Notes under the pieces: generated by a model
The model's input: the letters and a program-made list of their open reading frames with translations, nothing else
Databases searched by the model: none
What the model was told of the DNA's origin: nothing
NCBI RefSeq assembly: GCF_032362555.1
Contig: NC_083518.1
Location: 3,670,501 to 3,734,500 of the forward strand
Source: Amyelois transitella
Lineage: Eukaryota > Arthropoda > Insecta > Lepidoptera > Pyralidae
Direction of reading: 5' to 3'
DNA: 64,000 nucleotides
Position numbers and translations under genes: made by a program
Shown here: piece by piece, positions 44,412 to 53,644 of the stretch
Numbering within the stretch: the first letter of the stretch is position 1
How the letters are laid out: each line of letters starts with the position of its first letter

Positions 44412-47400
44412 TTAACTCTTGTCAGGGGACAAATCGATAGTAATGTCACCTGCTAAACCATTTTTATCCAGACCGTTGCTATTTATAGTAATCGTTATTC
44501 TCGGATCGCATGTCACTACGGGCGTAGATTCTTCAGGCTTGATCATCAGGACGGGAGCTTCCACTCCTTTGCTGATGGGTATTTTGGGAATGTCATCTCC
44601 GTTGACGTAGTGGGTGGGATAGTGTTGTTTCAGTTCACTGATAAGTCTGAATCTCATACTGCAGACTGTGCATCTGAAATGTTGCAATCAAATTGTTATT
44701 ATTTTCAATTAATTAAAAATATTTTACAGCATGGAAATAATTTGTAATATATTCTTATAACATACATATGTAGATTGTTTTTAAACCCTTTATTGCACGT
44801 AAAAAAGAATATAACAAAATGAAAAACAGTCGTTGGTTTTAGAAGATTATGTGGTGTGTATGAATTACTAGCTGTGCCTGCGACTTCTATGCGGTATATT
44901 TATATTTACAAATAAACTGATAACTTTAGAACTGCTTAAGTTCGTAAGGCAACAAAATCATTTGAAAACAAAATTTTGTGAAAAATCGCGAGGTCATGTT
45001 CACGGCGAACGACTAGTGTAACCAATCTTAAAATTAATAAATCTCATTGGATTATGCTAAGTTTCCTCATAATAATTAGCTTTTCATCCACATCCCATCC
45101 CCACTTCATCCATTTTTCCATCCACACTCTAGCGAGGTAAGAATGTGACTTATTTTACAGTTTTATAGCATGTACTCACTGGTATATATTTTGTCCAACA
45201 TGCGTGCGGATATGTTTGGCGAGGTCATTGCTCTGGGAGAAGGCGCGCTCGCAATACTGACACTTGTAGGGTTTCTCGCCCGTGTGTATACGATTGTGGC
45301 GCTTTAGGTGTTCCTTGCATGAGAAACTAAAATTATTAAAAAAATAAAGACAAATTAAAAAATACATATTTATTTTTAGGGACAAAAAACTAAACTTATG
45401 CACTTTAGAATGGGACCATTCTATATCTTTCCCATGGATGTAGTAGAAGCCAACTAAAGGAAAGACTAATTAACTTTGGCTTCTTCTTGTAGGCGATGTA
45501 CCAGCAACCTGTAACTATTTGAATTACAATTCCATCATTTAGCCATACAGCTGAACATAGCCTTTAAGTCTTTTCAAGACTGTTAGCTCTATCTACACTG
45601 CACGGGATAGACGTAACTATAAGTTTAAATTTTTTTTTTATTTGACGGATTCTGTGGCGCAGCGGTAGTGCGCTTGTCTGTGTCACCGGAGGTCCCGGGT
45701 TCGAATCCCGGCCAGGGCATGATGAAAAACGAACTTTCTCTGATTGGCCTGGGTCTTGGATGTTTATCTATATTAAGTATTTATTGTAAAATATAGTATC
45801 GCTGAGTTAGTATCTCGTAACACAAGTCTCGAACTTACTTCGAGGCTAACTCAATCTGTGTAATTTGTCCCGTATATATTTATTTATTTATATATCTATT
45901 TACAAATTCAGCTGAAACTGGCTTTCCGAGTTTTATCAAGATTGTTGGCTCTATTTACCCTGCAAACCCTGATATTTGCCCACTTTCAGCAGAATGGCTT
46001 AAAACAATGGAAATAAGATTCAGATGGTGACAGGTTGTTAGCCTTTCTCTTGATTGATTTTGACAATTTGCGCGGTAAAAGAAGCAACTATACCATGATT
46101 TCCTTCGTTCCGTGTTCTTGAAAACAGATAAGAATTGTACCTTATACATTATCACGTTCACAAAATTTAAAAAAAATATATATCATATTAGGAATTTCCG
46201 AGACATCCTAAATGTTACTTACCGCATATTGCAACTGTCACAGGGAAAGGGTTTTATTCCCAAATGTATGAGTTTGTGTTTCTTCAGTGAGTTAGCTTTA
46301 GTGAATGTACTCTCGCATTGTTCACACTTATAAGGATGGACTCCGGTGTGAGTTGTCAAGTGGGATGTCATCTGACCTGAAAACAATATACCTACATATT
46401 GTACATACATATTATCACGTCTATATGCCTTGCAGGGTTGACAGAGCCAACAGTCTTGGAAATACTGAATAGCCGCATTCAGTTCAGCTGTATGGCTTAA
46501 TGACAGAATTGAGATTCAAATTGTGATAGATTGCTAGCCCATCACCTTCAAGATGAATCCCAGATTTATAAGCCCTTAGTCGCATTTTACGAGAAACAAT
46601 ATTAAAATATTAAATAAATCTTATTAAAAATTTAACTAGTTTAAACTGGTTCTTCACTACGAATGTAGATCGCGATTATTTAGAGCGCCATCTCATTGTA
46701 ATAATCTGTGTTATTAGTGCCGTGTAATTAGCTATTTATCGCTTAGAGTGTATCAACTTTATTATAAATAACAGACCTATCTATAGAGTTTAGACTCAAA
46801 CAGTACCTTTGGTTGTAAATGATTTTGGACATAAATTGCATTTGAACGGTTTAACCCCACTGTGTCGCATCAAATGTTGCCGCAGGTTTGAACTGTTGGT
46901 GAAACTCTTGCCGCATTCAGAACAGAGGTATGGAGTCTCGCCCGTGTGCGTCCGTATGTGATCTTTTAAACTACAAAGTTGATTGAAGGCTGAAAAGATG
47001 TTTTACATTAGATTTAATTTACATGTATGTTGCGTTGGAACAGTTAAAAACTGCCAGTACTAAATTTTTTATAATAAAATCTTGACAAACCTAAAAATAC
47101 ATTCTGACATATATGATTTCTACATCATGCCCGAAGCATGACACGCGCGTCGCCGTTTCTATCGCGCGATAAACTATCGCTGTCCCGTTTCACGTGCGAA
47201 ACAGTGATGGTCTTTCGCGCGATATAAATGGTATCGCGCGTGCCATGCTATGATGGCGTGACTGGCATAAGATTTAAGAATATCTGATCAAATTGAAAAT
47301 GCAACCGGATTAAAAGACTTAGCTGGTAAGGGACAAATACTACTCACCTTTACTGCAGAAGCTACAAATGTAGGGCTTGATCCCATCATGCCATTTCATA

Positions 47401-49468
47401 TGCTGCAACAACTGATCGTGGCGGCTGTAGGACTTGGCACATTTCGTACATTGGTAAGGGCGTTCATTCCTGCAAACAAAAAAAAAACATTAAATTCACT
47501 TGTGTCACTACAACACATACATACATATAATCACGTCTATGTCCCTTGCGGGGTAGACAGAGCCAACAGTCTTGTAAAGACTGATAGGCCACGTTCAGCT
47601 ATTGGCTTTAAGATAGAATTGAGATTCAAATAGTGACAGGTTGCTAGCCCATCGCCTAAAAAAGAATCCCATGTATGTAAGCCTATTACGACATCCATGG
47701 GAACGAGATGGAGTGGTCCTATTCTTTTTTTTTATTGGTGCCCATTCCCCCACACGGCACATACAACACATACAAGTTACAAATTAACAGAAAAGGGTAT
47801 ATCACAATTGAACATCATTTGAATCAGTAAGGTGCTCGGTTAAAATGTGTGATGCGCAGAAAGGGTCCAGTTCTAATCCTACCTTGGCCATGTACCAATG
47901 ACTATTTAAGAAGTTAAGTACATTTCCTTTGTATACAAACCAATGCTCTTATGGTGAGGGATAACATCGTAAGAAAACCTGCACATGCAGACAACTGAAT
48001 GTGTAACCATGATCAATTCAATACGGGTTAGGTTTTCCTGGAAAGGTTGTGGAGTTCAGATGGGAGTCACTTCATGTAAAATCCTGACTCAACGGATCCA
48101 AAAACTATGGTCAAAGGCATACCCCAGGCTTCAGGTTACATCATGGAGTGTGTTACCAAGGGGTAAGTAAATAACACAGCTAATAGCAATTCAAAGCTGC
48201 ATTGCAGTGGTGCTAGTATAGATGTGATTAGGGAATGCTATAAGGGGATGTCTGGATGCGAATTGAAATTGCAATCTTTTGTTGTAGTCCAATCTTACCT
48301 GTGTAGCTTCATGTGTCTTTTGAGAAGAGATTTTGTAGAATAATCTTTTTGACAAATGTCACATTTTATTTTATTCTCGTGAACCTTTCTCAAATGTGTA
48401 ATAAAAGCACCTCTTCTACTGAATAAAACTTCACATTTCGGACATTTAACATTAACTTTCTCTGCATGACTTGCAACATGCTCCAAAAATAATGCCTCTA
48501 AATCAAACTCTTCATCACAGTAATCACATTTAAATACACCAGAACTGTGGTTTTTTATATGCTTATTAAGAGTTCTTTTATTGTAAAAGACATCCTTACA
48601 AATATCACAATACATGGGGTTCTCGTGTGACTTCATATGCTTAAGATACTTATCTTCTTTTGTATACTTTTTAGAACACAATTCACAATTATAAGTCTGA
48701 GTTTGTGAAACCATATCATCAAAACATATTTTAGTATCACACTCTTGTTTTGGTAAATCTAAGGGAGTGTACTCAGATAGGTCCTCTAATAGCAAGTCTC
48801 CATTTCCTATGTCGTCATCTTCTTCTAATTTCATTTCTGACTTGATCACTTGATCCTTTATTCCATTAGGTGTAGAGTTAATAAGCTTTTTGAATTCTGT
48901 CTCAGAGACCAAAGCTCTAATTTTAAAAGCACATATAGTTTCAAGAGTCTTAGCACAATCATGGCAAATCCTATTCGGTAGACCATCATCTTGCATGACC
49001 TGTAATAAAACCATCCAACCATAAAACCAACCAAAACAACACATTGCTTAATAATTAGGCTTTTATGCCTAAGTAAAGATAAAATATACTTTTTCGTATA
49101 TAAAAAGCCTGCTTTTCTTTGCACACAATAGGGAACTTGTGGTTCTTCACAAAATTGGTGAGCTAGCAAACTATTACTATCTTAGATCTCACTTCCATCG
49201 TAAAGCCATACAGCCAAACATGGCCTTTGAGTATTTTATCTAATGATCTTCCAAGTGGCAGAAGGATAAGAAAGAGACATGTAAAGTGGAATAAAAATTA
49301 CACTACCGTCATCCCTGTACAATTCATCAGAGCTTCAGCTATGAGAAAAACTTGTTGGTCCACCATTATATTCTCGTATAAGGATAACAAACTGGAATCA
49401 GCTTTCATACAAGCCCGACAGCAATTCGAAATATGGAACATATTCAAGGCACTAAATTCTGGCTCCAT
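44412..49468 (-). CDS. ZAD-domain C2H2 zinc-finger protein with 13 fingers
   Basis: Probable nuclear DNA-binding regulator of the insect ZAD family; target unknown. Exons: 49468-49307, 48999-48299, 47469-47348, 46989-46807, 46376-46223, 45326-45180 and 44673-44412; phases fit and give 576 residues. The ZAD domain is split over exons 1-2: [19 protein letters not shown] with C17 and C20, LMNCTGMT, then [18 protein letters not shown] with C66 and C69. An acidic linker (EMKLEEDDD) follows. Five fingers lie in exon 2 (for example [20 protein letters not shown]) and eight in exons 3-7, several cut by introns within the finger ([48 protein letters not shown]). The C-terminal ~60 residues are without fingers. 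TGEKPYKC-type linkers occur late. Introns carry five or more repeats. The start is the first ATG before the ZAD. It is head-to-head with the IKK-beta gene, 1.28 kb apart. Confidence 0.92.
45409..45625 (-). repeat. Dispersed family A repeat, near full length
   Basis: Minus-oriented, in an intron of the zinc-finger gene: aatgggaccattctatatct, cccatggatgtagtagaag, accagcaacctgtaac, tcttttcaagactgttagct, gatagacgtaac. Confidence 0.8.
45643..45893 (+). mobile_element. tRNA-derived SINE, full length
   Basis: A-box-like TGGCGCAGCGG (45655-45665) and B box GGTTCGAATCC (45698-45708), followed by the same body as the 34.4-kb copy and ending at cccgtatatattta. It sits right behind a family A copy. Comparison with the reverse copy shows only small differences, so the family has been active fairly recently. 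Confidence 0.92.
45905..46065. repeat. Family A fragments in opposite orientations
   Basis: A minus-oriented piece (attgttggctctatttaccc) is followed by a plus-oriented one (agattcagatggtgacaggt), i.e. a rearranged or nested family A insertion beside the SINE. Confidence 0.6.
46406..46595 (+). repeat. Dispersed family A repeat
   Basis: tacatacatattatcacgtc, gacagagccaacagtcttgg, atggcttaatgacagaattg, attgctagcccatcacctt, cccttagtcgcattttacga; in a zinc-finger gene intron. Confidence 0.85.
46685..46693 (-). promoter_or_regulatory. CTCF-like core motif
   Basis: AGATGGCGC on the minus strand, matching the insect CTCF core. Intronic in the zinc-finger gene. Short, so a chance match is likely. 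Confidence 0.2.
47136..47248. repeat. MITE-like imperfect inverted repeat, CG-rich
   Basis: gcatgacacgcgcg and cgcgcgtgccatgc flank an interior with further self-complementarity (atcgcgcgataaactatcgc, ttcgcgcgatata). Intronic in the zinc-finger gene. Confidence 0.55.
47516..47762 (+). repeat. Dispersed family A repeat, full length
   Basis: Best copy in the window: catacatacatataatcacg, tcccttgcggggtagacaga, aaagactgataggccacgtt, gtgacaggttgctagcccat, acgacatccatgggaacgag, tggagtggtcctattc, cccccacacggcac. About 240 bases, without a poly(A) tail or an evident protein frame. The class is not settled. Confidence 0.88.
47826..48178 (+). mobile_element. Second SINE-like element (family B), ~350 bp
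   Basis: The head has a tRNA-like layout (aaggtgctcggtt, then ggtccagttctaatccta as a weak B box). The body continues accttggccatgtaccaatg, gagggataacatcgtaagaa, acctgcacatgcagacaact and ends near tgttaccaaggggtaag. Fragments recur at about 22440, 34205 and 58690. The short frame at 47985-48170 is repeat-derived. Confidence 0.6.
49135..49260 (-). repeat. Family A fragment between exons 1 and 2 of the zinc-finger gene
   Basis: ggtgagctagcaaactatta, tcacttccatcgtaaagcca, tacagccaaacatggccttt; strongly diverged minus-oriented copy. Confidence 0.6.
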
Positions 49469-50752
49469 TAAAAATTTTATGATCTATCCAGACTTGGATA
49501 AAAGAAACTCTTATCAAAATTGCGGTCGTGTAAGCATTTTCTGTATTTCAGATATTCATTCTATTATCAATATGCCTAAAGTACAACTTGATATGATGGT
49601 TTTGTTACGTGAACACTCAACATAACTAAAGTTTTATAAAAGCACTAGGTACGTAAACATTTTTTGTAATTTATTTAGGTGAAATCTTTGGCAAAATAAA
49701 TTGCAAAAATCGGACGAAACGGAGTATCTCAACAACTGTCAACAACCAAACCAAACAAACACAGACATGTCATGACAGATTGTTATGTTTTGTCAATGTT
49801 AATTTTGACAAATATATTTTGTTTTTTTTTTATAATACATGATTACAATTGACATTTAGTCTAAAACAAAATAATATACAAAAGGCGGACTTAGTAATTA
49901 AGAAAAGCTTCGTGAAAAAATGGGACTCAGAGGGAAAAGCTGTTAACCTGGCGTTAATCGTATACCGATAAGGTTCATTATAAAAAAAATACGTTATTAC
50001 TAGAAAGTTTTAATACTGCAAGTATATTTATCACAGCAAGTGCCGGACCTTACATTTCCTATGCATGCGTAAATTAAAAAAATTGAGTTTGTTTTTGATA
50101 AAATGTATTTTTGTAGTTTATTATAAATATTATAATTAAATCAAATTAAAACTAAAGCCAAAACTACTTATAAAAAGAAAGAAAAAAGATACTTACAAAC
50201 TAATTAATTTAAAACTAAAACTACTTATAACAATAAAGAAAAAAGTCTAAAGCCTATATTATTTTGATGATCATGCTTTATTTTCGTCTTTTTATTCAGT
50301 CTAAGCTCGAGAAATGCAATCATTTATAATATAAATATTGATCATTATGCAAATGTTTACGCACAACAATTAAATTAAGTTTAAAAGCTTACATTATTTT
50401 CAAATAGCTATATATTTATTAATTTTAGTCCACGCATTATGTAGTCCCGAAATATATAAATTTTTAAATTTCCATATCAACGCTATCAAGAAACCATACG
50501 AAACGGACATGTTTTAAATCAACTTACTTACCTACTTACTCTGCCATTCATATTTGGCTACAGATTCTAAGCCTGAAATCAGCGTCAAAATAGTCGAAGC
50601 GACATAATAAATGTCAACGCCAAAACTTGGCATAATGTGTCTTGACATAGACAAGAATCAATCAAAACAAGAAATTTTAGAAGCAGGAAAATAAAGTATG
50701 GATATAGTACTTTCCGATAAGATATTTTAGAAATCTTTTAAATTTTGTAATA
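49469..50752. other. Divergent intergenic region between the zinc-finger and IKK-beta genes
   Basis: 1.28 kb of very AT-rich sequence that must hold both promoters. No TATA+Inr pair, kappa-B site or repeat stood out. The plus-strand open frame overlapping 49227-49625 is antisense to zinc-finger exon 1 and is not a gene. Confidence 0.45.
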
Positions 50753-53083
50753 ATGGATAGTATAGTGTTTATCGGTGATTGGGTGAAAGACAGAGTATTA
50801 GGCTCAGGAAGTTTTGGCACAGTAGTTCTATGGAAGCACCAAAAAACAGATGAGAAACTTGCTATCAAGACGTGTAAATGGGGCGATGAACTCACCTCCA
50901 AACACAAAGAACGATGGACGAAAGAAGTCGATATGTTACAGAACTGCAACAACCCTAATATCGTTGGCACGAAGGAACTACCTAAGGAGTTTATTGAAGG
51001 CTTAAAATCTGCAAACCCATCAAAATTACCTATTCTTTGTATGGAATATTGCAGTGGAGGATCTCTTCGACAGTTACTCAATAAACCTGAATCATGTGGG
51101 GGTTTAAAGGAAGGGCAGGTACGTCAAATTTTAAAGGATATTGGAAATGCTATGCAATTTTTACATCAAAACAAAATCACACATCGAGATATTAAACCTG
51201 AAAATATTGTTATTCAATTAAATGAAGATAACGGCTCTTCTAACAATGGCACTCAAAGACAAGTAAACATGCAGTATAAATTAATAGACTTGGGATATGC
51301 CAAGGAAATTGATTCAAATTCAGTTTGTGCTAGTTTTGTTGGTACACTACAATATTTAGCACCAGAGATTCTTTATAGCAAAACATATAGTAATTCTGTT
51401 GATTTCTGGTCATTTGGACTTTTGGCTTTTGAAGTAATCTGTGGTATAAGACCATTCTTGCCATTTATGGCACCAGTACAGTGGATGCCTCATGTAAAGA
51501 AGAAAACTCATGAAGATGTCTGTGTGTATGAAACGTTTCACGGTGATATAGAATATTCGACAGAAATTTTTGCAGAAAATCATATTTCCAAACCATTTAA
51601 AATGCTCATTGAGCAATGGCTAAGGATGGCATTGGAATGGGATCCCAAATTACGAGGTAGAGATGCTCCATCAAAAGTTACATTTGACATACCTACTGAA
51701 GAAAAGAAAACGGCAAGCAAAATTGTTATCTTCAACTTTCTTGAAGAAGTATTGGCAAGAAGGATTATAAAAATATTTTCAGTGTACACATCATCACAAC
51801 TTGCCTATGAAATTGATGTTAAAACTACGATATCAAATATAAAGTTGTGGATTGAAAAGGATCAAAAAATTTCTATTCAAGATCAGATAATTATATCTCA
51901 ATCAACTTATAATGAAGTTAATGATAATGAACTAGTTGTAAATTACTGGAATGATTGTTCAGATATAAACTTTTACCTTTACCATAAAGGAAACATTATA
52001 AAAGAAAATATTGAACCAATAGTACCAAAAACTATTCAAAGATGTTTGGAGCATCCTAAGGCATTATATAATTTTAAAAATCAACAAAATTTGTACAGAA
52101 ATGGTCTGTTTTTTGTCATAAATGAAATTGAACTATATGATTCCTTTATCAAAGGATTGTTTGCCAGAGGAGAGTCTCTGAAACATGAAAAGACACAAAT
52201 GCTATTGAAACATAATGCAATTGATAAAGACATTGGGAAACTACTTGTTAGAAATGGAATTGTTTTAAAAATGGTTGAAGTGGGTAAACATCATGTCCTG
52301 AATTTAAAACAAAATGCAGTAGGGACAAACTTTCTTGGAGGATTTGAGAAGAATTTTAGAGATACAGATGATTTAAATGACAAAATTAACAAACTTCAAA
52401 CAGCATGGACACAACTCACTGTACGATTGCAATCAGCATCTAGAAGAAGTAATGAAGCCTTAACTGTTGACCTCAACAACTTTGTACAAAAGTACAATTA
52501 CCAAAATATTTTTAAAAATGCCTTGAATGTTTTCATAAATTACAAAAGAAATGAATCTTTCTCTGATTATAGAGTTAAGGAAAAGCAATGTCTTGATGTT
52601 ATGAAGGTTTGTTATGATTGTCTTAAAATTAGAAGTAAGATTTTTCTGGAAATACGTAACCAACCATTCATGTTGAAACTTATAGATTTGGGTACAGAAT
52701 TCAGTAAAATTTCTGAAGTCATAGGACATGCAGATAATAATGCTGAAAAGTTAAGTTTACAAGCTAACAATATCTTAGAAGGTTTGACAAACTGTATGTG
52801 GTCAACTATATCCATGCTTGCTAATGATGCACATAATTTAGTTGATCTTCCGTATAGTGTAGTTTCCTTTCAAAAGAGTAATTTTAAAGTCGGTGAAGCC
52901 GTGTCTGCTCATTGCATTAAGATGGCAAATAAAGTTGATGAAGATGAAGCTCTTACTTCTCTGATTGAAGAGAGTTTGAAGTTGAGACAAAGCCATACTA
53001 AATTAACTGAAACCATTAATATGCAGAAACAATTGCTTGGAAAAGTTGCCTTTGATTTTAGTTTTCTACAAGACAAAGAATGA
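50753..53083 (+). CDS. IKBKB: Inhibitor of NF-kappa-B kinase subunit beta (IKK-beta, ird5-like)
   Basis: Cytoplasmic Ser/Thr kinase of the IMD/NF-kappa-B immune pathway; in flies the IKK complex phosphorylates Relish. A single uninterrupted frame of 776 residues, near the usual length. Kinase domain about 8-310: glycine loop LGSGSFGTVV (16-25), Lys39 in LAIK, THRDIKPEN (143-151) with Asp146, DLG (179-181), and an activation loop with the IKK double serine SVCAS (Ser190, Ser194), then FVGTLQYLAPE. These features and MEYCSGGSLRQLL favour IKK-beta over TBK1/IKK-epsilon. A ubiquitin-like segment (about 340-400, KIFSVYTSSQLAYEID) and a long helical scaffold/dimerisation region follow. The start is the first ATG of the frame, just before the kinase fold. 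No introns, unlike its left neighbours. Its tail faces MCMDC2. A C-terminal NEMO-binding motif was not evident. Confidence 0.93.
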   Translation: MDSIVFIGDWVKDRVLGSGSFGTVVLWKHQKTDEKLAIKTCKWGDELTSKHKERWTKEVDMLQNCNNPNIVGTKELPKEFIEGLKSANPSKLPILCMEYCSGGSLRQLLNKPESCGGLKEGQVRQILKDIGNAMQFLHQNKITHRDIKPENIVIQLNEDNGSSNNGTQRQVNMQYKLIDLGYAKEIDSNSVCASFVGTLQYLAPEILYSKTYSNSVDFWSFGLLAFEVICGIRPFLPFMAPVQWMPHVKKKTHEDVCVYETFHGDIEYSTEIFAENHISKPFKMLIEQWLRMALEWDPKLRGRDAPSKVTFDIPTEEKKTASKIVIFNFLEEVLARRIIKIFSVYTSSQLAYEIDVKTTISNIKLWIEKDQKISIQDQIIISQSTYNEVNDNELVVNYWNDCSDINFYLYHKGNIIKENIEPIVPKTIQRCLEHPKALYNFKNQQNLYRNGLFFVINEIELYDSFIKGLFARGESLKHEKTQMLLKHNAIDKDIGKLLVRNGIVLKMVEVGKHHVLNLKQNAVGTNFLGGFEKNFRDTDDLNDKINKLQTAWTQLTVRLQSASRRSNEALTVDLNNFVQKYNYQNIFKNALNVFINYKRNESFSDYRVKEKQCLDVMKVCYDCLKIRSKIFLEIRNQPFMLKLIDLGTEFSKISEVIGHADNNAEKLSLQANNILEGLTNCMWSTISMLANDAHNLVDLPYSVVSFQKSNFKVGEAVSAHCIKMANKVDEDEALTSLIEESLKLRQSHTKLTETINMQKQLLGKVAFDFSFLQDKE

Positions 53084-53644
53084 AAATAATCTAGTATAAA
53101 AATTGGACCTATACATAGGCCTTTTGTTTTAAAGGTATCAGTTATAAATACAAAGAAACTTAGTTTATAAGAATATGATAATATATAACAATGGGCACAA
53201 TAAATTGTGGACTATGTTATTTTTTTAAAAAAGTGGCCAATGTGTTTTTTGTGTAGCTGTTTATTCTAGTCAGTAATAATTCTATGAAGCATGTATTTTT
53301 ATGCATTTTTGTGCTTATATTAATGGTATATGGTCTAAATGTATAACAATTTATTTTTGTTACTAATATAGTTAAAAGTCTAAATTTTGTTACTAACCAA
53401 CCTATGGTTAAATGCTGATTTATTTATTTTGTGTCACTGACACAATCTTAAAATATGTATTTTTATAATGTGTGATTTAGAAGTAAAATATAAGGTTTAC
53501 ATACATAATAAAATCTTTTATTCTAAAAGGAGAACATGTTTGTGAAAATAAAGTAAATTATTGTCTGAATTATTAAGTAAAGAAATCTTACATAACATCA
53601 AATGAGTAATAAGATAACAATGCAAACGAACAAAATGATAAACA
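53084..53644. other. Convergent 3' intergenic region
   Basis: 561 bases between two stop codons. Holds an AATAAA for IKK-beta at 53199 and an AATAAA on minus (tttatt at 53517-53522) for MCMDC2. The two 3' UTRs are probably close or overlapping. Confidence 0.55.
53199..53204 (+). terminator. IKK-beta poly(A) signal
   Basis: AATAAA 116 bases after the stop codon, on the plus strand. Confidence 0.5.

Noticed and set aside
49227-49625. 132-codon plus-strand open frame
   Set aside because: It covers the minus-strand ZAD exon 1 of the zinc-finger gene (CCRACMKAD), which splices in phase to exon 2. No domain on the plus strand.
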